From contig VFIW01000067.1 of the NCBI GenBank assembly GCA_006386115.1, forward strand, positions 1 to 64,000: DNA of 64,000 bases. The letters are read 5' to 3'. Shown piece after piece: positions 10,832-21,839 of the stretch; position 1 is the stretch's first letter, and every line of letters starts with the position of its first letter. The notes under the pieces are model-generated. The model was not told the origin of the DNA. It saw nothing but the letters and a program-made list of their open reading frames with translations, and made no database searches. Position numbers and translations under genes: made by a program. The DNA comes from Globisporangium splendens. Its lineage: Eukaryota; Oomycota; Peronosporomycetes; Pythiales; Pythiaceae.

Positions 10832-13800
10832 TTACGATGCAGGAACATCGGATGGCGAGTCTGCCGTCTCTGTGGTCGCAACAGCCTCAAGCTTCGCGAA
10901 CTCGTCCAGCTTCTCAACGACCGACGAGATTTTAATACGCTCCGATGGAGTCGATGCACAGATCATCTCGACGAGAGCGCGTTCTGAACCATCCAAACAT
11001 TCGAGCGCAGCCCGAGGAAGGTTGCCGTTTCGCACCTGGAATCGAACTGACACGTCTAGTAGGCTGCCCCACGGATAATCGCCACTCACTGCTTCCAGGA
11101 TGCACATACCGAACGCATACAGATCTGATGCAACAGTCAATCGCTCTCCACGCAGATACTCGGGCGACTTCCACTGGACTGCTCCCATTTGCTTTGACTC
11201 AATTTTCACTTCTGCACTGTTTGGGATACAACTCAACCCGAAATCTGTGATCTTCGCGTCTTCATTGGCTCCGATCAAAATATTGTCGCACTTCAAATCG
11301 TTATGGACGATGTTCAGCGAATGAAGGTATTGCAAACCAAGCGCAACCTGGTATAGTTTGCGCCATTTCTTGGTGCTGTTGTCGCCTTTTCTCAAAAACC
11401 CATCAAGCGTTCCGTTTCCTGCGTACTCGCACGCGAAAAAGCGCTTCCCAACGTGACACGCACCAAAGAGTCTGATCACATGCGGATGATTGAGAGGAAA
11501 CCACACTTGCAACTCGTGGTAAAACAGCTCGCGGTTGTACGCGTCTCCATCGGCTTCGTAGCCCATGAACTTAATCACAACGGACGTCCCAAGCCATGTG
11601 GCTTTGTACACGTCGCCAAAGGCACCAGTTCCGATTGAATGACCTCGGTCGTACTTGAGCTGGTGTGTCGGAATAAACCACGGCCCGCGTTGGTGTTCAT
11701 TTGCAATAAGCGCACTCCGGTCAACTGACTGGAATCTTCTGTTCACGGTTTCCGAATCAAAGCGGAGGATTTTCACCGCCCCTTGAGCCACAGCTGATTG
11801 CTTTTGTAATCGGTTGATGACGCTTTTCAGATTCCTGACGTCTCTGTCGCGAGTTGCGAGTTGTTCAGTCCATTGATGTACGGGATCATCATTGGTTGAA
11901 ATCGAGAGTATGTCAAGAATTTCATCGATATCTTGGTGAAACAGGTCGTGTTGGATCCCCACGACTTGACTTTTGGCTCGCTGCAGCACGGATTTTTCGC
12001 TGAGAGCTGTGCGCACGAGTCGATCTAAGCTTCGTAGTACTTGACAGAATTTCTTGACTGCGAAATCGTTCGGCGTCTTGTGCTGTTGTCGAAGCAAATC
12101 AAACACATTGCGTAAACGTTTGTTGATGTGCAGCACGGAATCTTGGGAGGCAGCACACAATCGACATTTGGATTCCACCGCATCCAAAGCCACCGGCAAA
12201 GAGGAGCCGAGTTCGGGAAATAGATACGTCTCAATATCAACTCGACGACTTGTCATGACCGGTGGACCAGCCGACGCATTCTCAGGCTGCAACCCCAACT
12301 CTCCCAGTTGTTTTAGATGCTCGATCACCGTTGCCAGATTCATTCTTTTCGTTGGGTCTGCACACCACATTCGATTCACCAAGCCGATCACACGCTTCCC
12401 ACACTTGTCTGATGTTTTTGGACGGTAACCTGCGTTTGCCATTGCAGCAACGTTTCTATCTTTTTCATTGGTCCAGGGCACTTCTCCAGTCACTGATTCG
12501 TAGATGAATACAGCAAGCGAATAAACATTGGACATAACTGATGTCTTGCCGCCGCGTAGAGCCTCGGGCGATCGCCAACGGACTCCTTCGATTCCTTCCG
12601 AGTTCTCCTGCATTCCGATTCCAAATCCATTGATCTTCGCTGTGCCATCAGTTCCAACCCATACGTGCTCGCAATTTAAGTACTCCAGAATAATCCCGCG
12701 GTCGTGCAGGTACTTGAGTCCAAGCGCAACTTCGTGGAGCTTTTGCCACAGGAACTGTCGATTTCCGTCCAGTCGCAAGTAGTCAAGCAGATTGGTATGA
12801 GCTGCATTCTCAAAGGCGGCTGTGTACGGGTATTGCAGATGAGTTGCCCCGAACAGCTTCACCACGTTTGGGTGACTCAAAAACACCCACCGATCCACAG
12901 CATTAATGAACTTGGCTTGGTCCACCCGAAACTCACTCACTCTAACCATAGAGTTTAGCCACTGAGCAGAAGTCGCGTGATTTGCGCGATGTTCGCGTGG
13001 ACTTGACTTGCTTTCAACTTGAACAATACCGAGCTCATGAGGAGGTATGAACCAATCCGGACCGTCGTCGTTTTCATCTGAGGCGGACTTTTGTGACACT
13101 TGACACAAGGCGCGCTCCAAGAGCTGCAGCATTTCAGGAGTGTATTTATCGCTGTGCACTTTTAACTCGTGTTGAAGGAGAGTCACTGCTTCGACTCGTT
13201 CGGACTCGTCGAGCTCGCGAAGTGAGAGACTCGTGTCGGCATCGATGGCTTCTTGGAATGCGGACATCAAATCAGTCTCGTCACTTTCCCATTTGACTGC
13301 CCATTGTTGCGATGCCTCATCGGTTGCAGTGGACTTGATTTTTTGCTGTAAGAATGAAATTTCAGTGTGCAAATCGCGAAGGCGACTCACGATATTACGG
13401 GCGACGACAAGACGCGAGCAGATGCTCCTGGTCTCACACAGCGTTTTCACTCTGATGAACCGGAATATGACCATGACGCACTGATGGAGCATATCTCGAT
13501 GCACATCGTCTTCAGTCTCAAGTTGCTTGAAAAGTCGTGTGAGTCGGTCTGCAACGCTTCGCCACAGTGATTCAAACTCATAAACGTTCTCACTGTATTC
13601 TCGCAGCGTTTGCAGCGTTCCTTCAAGCAGAGACACACCGGATTCTGGTGTGACGAGAGGTGTCAAATACCCAGTCTCGAGCAGTTGGTTCACCATGTCC
13701 TTCAAATTCCTTTTGGCAGCACTAACCAGTATTGTGTCTCCATTTGTAGCGCGAACGTGCGGAGACGCTCCCGCTTGGATGAGTGCAGTTGTAAACTCGA

Positions 13801-16132
13801 TAGATCCTGCCGAAGCAGCTGCAAGCAAAGCCGACTCGCCAGTTTTGTTGATTGCAGAGAGAGAAGCGTTGCTTTTTAGTAGCCGTTGCGCAGCTTGCCA
13901 GCGACCGTTTCGGCAAGCCAATATGAGTGGTGTGTTTCCTTCTTCGTCTCTTGTGTCGGGCAATACCCCTTTCGTCAAAAACACATCGAGGACCATATCG
14001 TGTCCTTCTTGTGCTGCAAGATGTAGAGCCGTACTTGTTTCGGTGCATGAAATATCCATCCTTACGGAACTTGAAAAGAGCAGCTCAACAACTTTCACGT
14101 GACCATTTCGACCCGCAACTTGTAACGGTGTAGTGCAATTTGGTCCGACAACACCGGCACTCGCGCCATTCTTCAATAGTTCACTCACCATTTCAACGTG
14201 GCCATTTTGGGATGCGGTGTGCAACGATGTCGCGCCATTATTGGTGGCCATGTCCACGCTCGCACCATTCTTCAATAGATCACTCACCACTTCAACGTGG
14301 CCATTTTCGGAAGCAATGTACAACGATGTCCAGCCATTATTGGTGGCCATGTCCACGCTCGCACCATTCTTCAATAGATCACTCACCACTTCAATGTGAC
14401 CCTTTTGAGAAGCAGCCATCAACGATGTCGCGCCAGTATTGGTGGCCATGTCCACGCTCGCACCATTCTTCAATAGATCACTCACCACTTCAACGTGCCA
14501 TTTTCGGAAGCAAGGTACAACGATGTCCAGCCATCGTTGGAAGACATGTCCACGCTTGCACACATTCTTCAATAGATCACTCACCACTTCAACGTGACCA
14601 TTTCGTGAAGCAATCATCAACGATGTCCAGCCATCGTTGGAAGACATGTCCACGCTTGCGCCATTCTTCAATAGAGCCACTCACCACTTCAACGTGACCC
14701 TTTTGAGAAGCAATCATCAACGATGTCCGCGCCATGATTGTTGGCCATGTCCACGCTCGCACCATTCTCAATAGATCCTCACCACTTCAACGTGACCCTT
14801 TCGTGAAGCAATCATCAACGATGTCCAGCCATCGTTGGAAGACATGTCCACGTTCGCACCATTCTTCAATAGATCACTCACCACTTCAACGTGACCCTTT
14901 CGTGAAGCAGCCATCAACGATGTCCAGCCATCGTTGGAAGACATGTCCACACTCGCACCATTCTTCAATAGATCACTCACCACTTCAACGTGGCCATTTT
15001 CGGAAGCAATGTACAACGATGTCCAGCCATCGTTGGAAGACATGTCCACGCTTGCACCATTCTTCAATAGATCACTCACCACTTCAACGTGACCATTTCG
15101 TGAAGCAATCATCAACGATGTCCAGCCATCGTTGGAAGACATGTCCACGCTTGCGCCATTCTTCAATAGATCACTCACCACTTCAACGTGACCCTTTTGA
15201 GAAGCAATCATCAACGATGTCGCGCCATGATTGTTGGCCATGTCCACGCTCGCACCATTCTTCAATAGATCACTCACCACTTCAACGTGACCCTTTCGTG
15301 AAGCAATCATCAACGATGTCCAGCCATCGTTGGAAGACATGTCCACGTTCGCACCATTCTTCAATAGATCACTCACCACTTCAACGTGACCCTTTTGAGA
15401 AGCAGCCATCAATGATGTCCAGCCATCGTTGGAAGACATGTCCACGTTCGCACCATTCTTCAATAGATCACTCACCACTTCAACGTGGCCATTTTCGGAA
15501 GCAATGTACAACGATGTCCAGCCATCGTTGGAAGACATGTCCACGCTTGCACCATTCTTCAATAGATCACTCACCACTTCAACGTGGCCCTTTCGTGAAG
15601 CAATCATCAACGATGTCCAGCCATGATTGTTGGCCATGTCCACGCTCGCACCATTCTTCAATAGATCACTCACCACTTCAACGTGACCCTTTCGTGAAGC
15701 AATCATCAACGATGTCCAGCCATGATTGTTGGCCATGTCCACGCTCGCACCATTCTTCAATAGATCACTCACCACTTCAACGTGGCCACTATCGGAAGCA
15801 ACCATCAACGATGTCTCGCCATTATTGGTGGCCATGTCCACGCTCGCACCATTCTTCAATAGATCACTCACCACTTCAACGTGACCCTTTCGTGAAGCAA
15901 TCATCAACGATGTCCAGCCATGATTGTTGGCCATGTCCACGCTCGCACCATTCTTCAATAGATCAATCACCACTTCAACGTGACCATTTTGAGATGCGAT
16001 GTACAATGATGTCGCACCATTGTCACCAACCAAGTCATGAGGACCTTGTCTGGAAGCATCACGATGGGGAGTACATTCGTTGACGTCTGTCGAATTTGCA
16101 CCTGAAGTAGCAGTCTTTAAGACTTTGGCCAT
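10832..16132 (-). CDS. Ankyrin-repeat protein with tandem pseudokinase and TKL-like kinase domains (frame disturbed in repeats)
   Basis: Intronless as seen, about 1.76 kb of repeats then 3 kb of unique sequence. ATG at 16130-16132. About 24 ankyrin repeats (16040-13640) have consensus GHVEVVSDLLKNGASVDM. A helical region follows, then a kinase-like domain (about 13010-12270) whose HRD-loop reads LEYLNCEH and whose DFG reads NGFG, so it lacks the catalytic Asp and the Mg-binding Asp. A second helical region and a full kinase (about 11665-10890) follow, with GTGAFGDVYKA, VVIK, HNDLKCDN and DFG. HNDLK with a non-Arg second residue is seen in some TKLs. Two stretches have indels: 14497-14570 (mutually compensating) and 14676-14790, where a stop at 14768-14770 interrupts the frame before it is restored. 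The flanking frame is identical, so one gene is likely. A cytosolic signalling role is inferred. Confidence 0.8.
14160..16030. repeat. 99-bp tandem DNA repeat encoding 33-aa ankyrin units
   Basis: About 18-19 direct copies of a 99-bp unit, each encoding one ankyrin repeat on the minus strand. Copies differ mainly in a few codons (Ser-Ser-Asn-Asp versus Ala-Asn-Asn-His, Met-Ile versus Tyr-Ile, and so on) while the rest is almost identical in DNA. This implies recent duplication or gene conversion. Older, diverged repeats continue to about 13640. Single-base indels cluster at 14497-14790. Confidence 0.9.
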
Positions 16133-17579
16133 GCTACTTGTTCGTCGACTCTTCACGCACGCTCGCTATCTGTCTGGCTTCTCTTCTCAACGGTAAATTT
16201 TCTTGTGAGGGTATCAGCTTTGGTGAGCGATTGTTGCACGATCCAGTTCTCTGTTCAGTGGTTCTGGGAGATATTCGATCCACTCCATCATCCACAACAT
16301 TTTTATGACTTTGGTTATTTGTCTCACACAAAAAACAGTCATACCTTCACACTGTGCGGATGGGTGCGCCTCACCTGATACTACTTTCTGGACTCAAGAA
16401 ATGCCACACTTCTATGTACTAAAAATAGAAGGAAAATATTGTCCAGTCCATCCTCCATTCAGTCCAATTCAATCGTACCCAAAAGAAGAAAGTCCTCGTA
16501 TGTACAGGTGTTTGGGTTAGATCCTGGAGGAATTTTTCGCAAAGTAGTGTGAAGAAGAAAATTGAGAAAAAATAGAAGAAGAATGACAAAATTGATTCTA
16601 TCCTTAGTCAGATTTCTCAAGCAACAGCGCAGCATCTGAGTGTTTGGGTTGCACTCTCCTTCGTCAAAGCACCATGATCTCAAGATTTATCGGACAGCAG
16701 TCAGAGTGATTGTGAACACTTTCCAACCAGAAAAGTCTCTCGCCAGTCCAGTCCGCTCCATCTTGTAGCTGTGTGTGTGCGTTTCTTGCATCCAAGAGAA
16801 GCACCAAGTTTCCATTCCGCCCCATTGCATTACAGACAGCGTTTCGGCGTTCCATTATCCTGTGCAATAACTCCGTGCATCATAAAAGCCCTAATTTCAA
16901 TTGCCATGAAGCCTATCCTTAATCCTCCGTTTCACGAAAGAGATAGTGACGAGGCGAGATCCATAACACTGGTGCGTGGAACACTGTTGTATTGCATATA
17001 ACATGTTGTATGTGTTGCTGATTGTTCTACAGCAGATTGTCGCCCTCGCGCTTTATCGTCATCGTGCAGTGATCCACGGTTCTTTCTGCGTAGATCTCAT
17101 CGTTGATGCACTGGTAACCACATTTCTCGTAAAACCCTCTCTTGTCGTACCGTGCTGAGAGTGCACACGTGTCGGCGACGTCCGCGACTACTTGTTCGAC
17201 GCCGTGCATCAACACCAGGCTTTGGTTGCACCCGAGAATGCACTCGCGGTGCGCGATGCAATCATGAGCTCCCGCAATGCGCTCGTGCTTGGTGTCCATC
17301 GAGGTTCCAGTATCCCGACTACCAGCGACCCAGGCATCGTGCCTCGACCGTCATCGACGCATAGCGCCAGTGAGGATCGCGACATCGATCTCGTAGATGT
17401 GTCGAGCGACTTGGCCGAGTCTGTCGTCGTATTGAAGCGCTGATCACCGAAGCCATGAAGAAAGTGGAGTAAGCAGTCAAGGCAAGCAGCAAGTCTGTTT
17501 GCGAAGTGGCTTCACTTGTCCAGCTTAAGTACGGTTCTTCTAAGTGCGGTTTTGCATCTAATTGTGCGGAATTGGTTCA
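16133..17579. other. Intergenic region of about 1.4 kb with gene remnants
   Basis: This is the divergent region between the ankyrin-kinase start and the tRNA-splicing endonuclease start. It is AT-rich to about 16900. Then comes a coding-like patch (17027-17480) in which I see an acetyltransferase-like relic on the minus strand and a separate open stretch on the plus strand (from about 17160, VGDVRDYLFDAV onward) that I do not recognise. Neither is complete. Confidence 0.5.
17027..17230 (-). pseudogene. Relic resembling the C-terminus of a GNAT acetyltransferase
   Basis: The minus-strand frame contains LMHGVEQVVADVA, GFYEKCGYQ and a final HCTM segment. This resembles the last helix-strand of GNAT N-acetyltransferases, where an FYEKxGF element is followed by an acidic loop and an H-x-x-M strand. 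The acetyl-CoA-binding Q/RxxGxG/A motif expected upstream is not in frame or in the neighbouring frames. I therefore treat it as a remnant. Similarity over about 55 residues is the only evidence, and a chance match or a plus-strand gene is possible. Confidence 0.35.
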
Positions 17580-18398
17580 ATGGTGGTGACATGGGACGCA
17601 GAGCAGCTCCAGGCGGCGACGATCGCCGTGCATTTCGACGACGCGCACGCGTCTGCGTGGCGGTTCTACCAGTCCAGAGCGCTCGGCACTGCTGCGACTC
17701 TGCCACCACTTGCTCCTGATGCAGCAGCTGCAGGGGGACTAGGTGGCGTCGGCGCAAGCTTGCGCATGCGGCTGCTCTCGTTTGCCGAGATCTTCTACGT
17801 GCTCACGACCAATGCAGATGGATGCGCACTCGTAGCCCCACATGCACTGGGCTCGCACCAGCAACTTTGGGAAGCGATTAGCGCCATGCACCCGTGTTTC
17901 CAGCGGCAGTTTGTGGTCCAGTACCATTTCCGCGAGCAGGGCTGGGTGCTCAAGTCGGGCTTGAACTATGGCGCGCACCACGTGCTCTACCGTGGAGCGG
18001 CGGATGCGTACCACTCCGAGTACATCGTGTACGTGAAAGAGTCGCACGAGTTTCCCTGGGCGGTCGTGCAGGCGCTCACTCGCGTCGCGGCTGACGTGAA
18101 GAAGACCGTGCTGATCTGCGAAGTCGCGACCGCGAACGCACCTCAGTCTAGTGAAGCCAGCCTGTATGAGAATCCCACATTGACACACGGCCACTACGAG
18201 TTTTTTGGCCACGCGTTCGAGTTCACGGCGATCGCGATTCGCTTCATGGACGTCGCGCTCCTGGATGGTGCCCAAGCGCCGAAAGTTGGCGCCACGTTGT
18301 CGTCCTCACCGTTCGCGTTTCAACCGCAACCGATTGTCCTCAAGAAGAAACGCAACAAGAAGCCGAAGAAACAGCCTCAGAAAGAACCCCAGAGCTAG
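17580..18398 (+). CDS. tRNA-splicing endonuclease catalytic subunit, Sen2/Sen34-like
   Basis: Single exon, 272 aa from the first ATG (17580). The C-terminal half carries the tRNA-intron endonuclease fold: GWVLKSGLNYGAHHVLY gives the catalytic Tyr, AYHSEYIVYV the catalytic His, and VKKTVLIC the catalytic Lys. Tyr, His and Lys form the known RNase-A-like triad that cuts pre-tRNA at an exon-intron junction. The complex acts with three other Sen proteins in the nucleus or at the mitochondrial surface, depending on the organism. The N-terminal part is divergent, and the tail is very Lys-rich (KKKRNKKPKK), probably RNA-binding or a nuclear signal. Sen2 versus Sen34 cannot be decided by eye; the lead-in to the triad looks slightly more Sen2-like. 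Confidence 0.8.
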   Translation: MVVTWDAEQLQAATIAVHFDDAHASAWRFYQSRALGTAATLPPLAPDAAAAGGLGGVGASLRMRLLSFAEIFYVLTTNADGCALVAPHALGSHQQLWEAISAMHPCFQRQFVVQYHFREQGWVLKSGLNYGAHHVLYRGAADAYHSEYIVYVKESHEFPWAVVQALTRVAADVKKTVLICEVATANAPQSSEASLYENPTLTHGHYEFFGHAFEFTAIAIRFMDVALLDGAQAPKVGATLSSSPFAFQPQPIVLKKKRNKKPKKQPQKEPQS

Positions 18399-18520
18399 CA
18401 TCTAGCTAGTATCGCATGGAGAGCTACATAGGATTAATTAATCGATTGAGGTGAGACGTACACTTTTATTTATTTGTCGTTCCTGTGTGGAAAGCGCTTG
18501 TTTCTTTCTATACACCGAGG

Positions 18521-19879
18521 TTATTGGCCGAGGACGAGCTTTTCCATGACGAGCCCGGCCGAGGCGCCGAGCACGAGACCCAGGTTCAGGAAGAAGCTCG
18601 TGAACGGACCCGCGAGCTGCTGCTCGTCCTGGTGCACGCTCTCGTTCACGAAGATGATGGTGAGCGTGCCCACGTACCCGTTCGTGTGGCCCAGGATGGA
18701 CACGAACAGCAGCGACCACCAGTCGCTCGTGAGCCAGTAGCCCTTGACGATCCCGACGATGATGGGGATCAGCAGGAAGCGCGCCAGCACGACGATCCAG
18801 ATGTTCTGCGGCGTGAGTCCAAAGCGGTGGCGCACCATGAAGCGGCCGACGCAGTCCCAGATCGAGAAGGTCGTGAGCAGGATCAGCGACCACCACCCGC
18901 TAGCCTGCAGCGACGGGAAGTTGTACGTCTTGATCTCGGTCACGAGCGGCGGCCACAGCGACAAACTGCACACGAACATCAGCGTGATCAGGATCTGCAG
19001 GTGGTACACTTTGCCCAGCACCGACCATTTCGTCGGCGCCACTTTGCCTTCGTCGTCGCTCGAATCGCTGCCATCGACTAGTGACGTCTTCTGCAGCGGT
19101 TTGTTGGACTTTAGCAGATGCGAGGTCTCGGTCATTTCGACGTCGTTGTCCACTGTCACGTACTTCTTCGTGATACGAAGGCTCACCACTTTAAAGTACG
19201 CGAGAATGCAAAGCGCGATGGTCAGTGCACCTGTGTAGAAATAGATGAGCGTGGACGCGACGAGCTCGTCGACGGGGAACACAAGCTTGGTGAGGTCGCG
19301 GTAGAAGCTGCCGATCAGCGAGCTCAGCCCCACGCCGAGCTGAAAGCTCTCTTGCACGCGCAGCGGGTACTGAGACACGAGCGCGATGGTCGAGCTGTCG
19401 ATGAACGCCGTCGCGATCGCCACGGCCGCCGTGCCACCGAGCACAGAGACCGCATTCGCGCTCTCCGAGGTCAGGAAGAAGTACGACGTCGGGATGAACG
19501 CGAGCACGACGAGCTGGCCGAGGAAGCCGCCGACGATGCGCCCCGTGTACCACGGCTTGCCGAGCAGCACGACGATGAGCGCCAGGAAGCCCAGGTTCGT
19601 GTACATGAACGTCGACGTGAGCGCAAACTCGATGTTGTAGTCCGGAAACAGCATCTTCCAGTAGTCCACGGGCTGCGTGAGCGCCGAGAACGGGAAGAGG
19701 TACCCGATGCCCACGAGCGCGAAGAGGTACGACGCCAGCGCTTCCTCGCGCGCCTCCTGCAGCGTCGTCATCGACGCATCGCTGGCCGATGTCGCGAGCC
19801 CGGTCTCCACGTCATACGGCGCGTCGAACGCGAGCTTCTTGCGCGAGAGCGACGGCGTCTGCGGCAGCGGCGAGAGCAT
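18521..19879 (-). CDS. Equilibrative nucleoside transporter (ENT/SLC29) family protein
   Basis: Single exon, 452 aa from ATG 19877-19879 (only a TTG lies upstream in frame). It has about eleven hydrophobic segments. The first carries FPFSALTQPVDYW, the equivalent of the ENT TM1 PWN-type signature. A charged cytosolic loop with Ser/Asp/Glu (DGSDSSDDEG) sits between the sixth and seventh spans, as in ENTs. Further family features are the WDCVGRF segment in TM8 and the GHTNGYVGTL segment near the C-terminus. ENTs carry nucleosides or nucleobases down a gradient or with protons, and parasitic or osmotrophic protists use them for purine salvage. No signal peptide. Substrate choice cannot be read from the sequence. 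Confidence 0.85.
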   Translation of the reverse strand: MLSPLPQTPSLSRKKLAFDAPYDVETGLATSASDASMTTLQEAREEALASYLFALVGIGYLFPFSALTQPVDYWKMLFPDYNIEFALTSTFMYTNLGFLALIVVLLGKPWYTGRIVGGFLGQLVVLAFIPTSYFFLTSESANAVSVLGGTAAVAIATAFIDSSTIALVSQYPLRVQESFQLGVGLSSLIGSFYRDLTKLVFPVDELVASTLIYFYTGALTIALCILAYFKVVSLRITKKYVTVDNDVEMTETSHLLKSNKPLQKTSLVDGSDSSDDEGKVAPTKWSVLGKVYHLQILITLMFVCSLSLWPPLVTEIKTYNFPSLQASGWWSLILLTTFSIWDCVGRFMVRHRFGLTPQNIWIVVLARFLLIPIIVGIVKGYWLTSDWWSLLFVSILGHTNGYVGTLTIIFVNESVHQDEQQLAGPFTSFFLNLGLVLGASAGLVMEKLVLGQ

Positions 19880-20393
19880 GGCTGAAGGGCTGGCTAACGG
19901 AGGCTGCTGCAGCTGTGGGTTGTTGCTTGGGTGGAGAGAGCGCGAATGCGCGAGTGGCGACAACCAACTTCAGCAGTGCTTTGCCATGTGGTGTTTGCAC
20001 ACCCACTCATGGAGATGTGCCAGTGGGATCAATGTTACAAGACAAGGGAAGGTTCTTGAAGAGTTGCAAAAGCGGGTGCAAAATGAACAGAATCGAAGAC
20101 AACTCGTTCAAGTGCAGCTCCTTTTACGATGGTTGTCAGAACCACACTTTGTTACGACAATGTTGAGCACCGACCCATCTCTTCGCAACGTTCTTTTTTC
20201 TTGCAGCTCCCAAGCAGAGCCTTCTTTCAGGATCGATGCTGCACTCTCACATTAAACTAGGATCCGTCCTGATTTCACCAACCAAAATGTCCTCTTGAGA
20301 TGGACACTCTGCCAGCACCAGTAAAATATGCCAAAAGAGCTCCTCAATTTTCATCCACATGTGGACGCTGCCGATGCAATGCGCACGTAGCCA
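19880..20393. other. Intergenic spacer
   Basis: About 510 nt between the ENT promoter and the 3' end of the next minus-strand gene. I see no recognisable gene, RNA or repeat. Confidence 0.5.
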
Positions 20394-21652
20394 TTAACCT
20401 GGAATCGGTTGGAGAGCACCAGCAGCAACCGGTTGCCTTCTCTGCCGCCGCACGACCACGCTCTTCGTCTCGACGTTCGTTTCAAACTCGACAGTCCCAT
20501 TGAGCACGAGGAGCACGTCGCTGTGGTGCCACACGAGCCGCCAGAGTAGCCGCGCCGACAGCAGAAACGCGGTCGCGAAGCAGTTGAAGAACATAGACGT
20601 CAAACGGAAATGTATGGGGGAGCCGAAGAAGTGGGTCTCCCAGATGACGCGATCGTACATCAGACCCGGCGAGGTTGTCCCGTCCTCACCCGCACTGACA
20701 CCACGCTCGTAGAACACCAGCAAGTAGATCAGCACGACACCCAGGGCAATCAACAGCACAAGGACTGTGAAGGCTTTCCGTAGCCCCAGCTTTCGCTTCG
20801 TCACTGGTGGCAGCGCATCGATCCCGAGCACCCAGTGGATCCAGATCCATGACGTCAAGATGGCCGTCGTCGCCGACCCCCACTGGAAAAACTCGCAAGC
20901 GCTAAAGTGAACGACGCTCAGTTGGGCGGAGAGGAACAGGAAATCAAACGACAAGCACAGTACGCGCAGCAGTTTGCGTTGATAGTGTGCTGCACACGTC
21001 CCACAATACACCACGGTCAACCCCAGTCCAACGAGAGAACCAGTGCGAGAGCCATCACCACGGAAGACTCTGGAATCGGCAAGGTAGAGGTCGTGCAGCG
21101 CTGATCCAGTGGAGACGCACAAAGCGGCGACTCCGAGCCACGCGACAATTGTCCCACTACTGCATCGTGACGGCATGGACCTGGAAAGTCTCTTGCTGAT
21201 CCTGATCTTCACGAGCGTGTTTCGAGCATCTATTGAGCCGATTTGCTTGGTGTACTTTATGTGTTTCCTTGACTTTAGATTCGGGACGATTTCACGAGAG
21301 GTGCAGACTTTCTGAAGCTGACGTTGTGGACCAAACTGTAGATCGGTTCGAAACGTGATGCACTCGATCACTGTGCAGTGTGTGCGCCTCCATACGACAT
21401 CATACCTGCGATACACATTGCACGCGAAAATGGCGACGATGGTCAGGAGTCCGCTTGCGACGAACGCAGTGGCTGGGAGTTCGTGGCGCTTGTACCGGAC
21501 AAGCGGGAAATCGTGCATGCGATCAATCAGCATGAACAAGACGGCGTACCACGTGATCAGGTACAGGATCGCCGCGAAAATGTTGAACCAGAACCACGTC
21601 TTCAGCCGACGAATGTTTGCATCGGTGCAGATAATGCATGCTGCGTATAAAT
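20394..21652 (-). CDS. Multi-spanning membrane protein of unknown function, spliced, 5' end uncertain
   Basis: Two coding segments are clear. The 5' one (21652 to about 21400) reads LKTWFWFNIFAAILYLI and two more hydrophobic stretches. The 3' one (about 21185-20394) has five or six hydrophobic segments, an internal HFSACEFFQWGS segment and a basic tail. Between them (about 21400-21185) the frame stays open, but the peptide is unlike a membrane protein and contains a good donor (GTATGATG after VYR). I therefore infer at least one intron of about 70-90 nt. I could not find an acceptor set that keeps frame with confidence. There is no in-frame ATG before the first hydrophobic segment, so a short first exon upstream of 21652 or a start at about 21533 are both possible. 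I do not recognise the family. Confidence 0.5.
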
Positions 21653-21839
21653 AGAGGTGCTGTCCACATCAAGTGTACCCATGTTGTCTCATTTACGGTA
21701 CCTCAATATGTCCACTTTTGCGCGACAGCTCCACATTGAATCCTAGCACAGAATGTGGGTACACACTGTGGGTCTGTGCCACATAACGTACTTAATCGGG
21801 TATTGTTTCCACTGCGAACACGAGTTACACAAAGCAAAC

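Noticed and set aside
14734..16083. 449-codon plus-strand repeat protein (SHHSSIDHSPLQR-type units)
   Set aside because: It is the shadow of the ankyrin repeats read on the opposite strand; a 99-bp unit gives long open frames in other frames.
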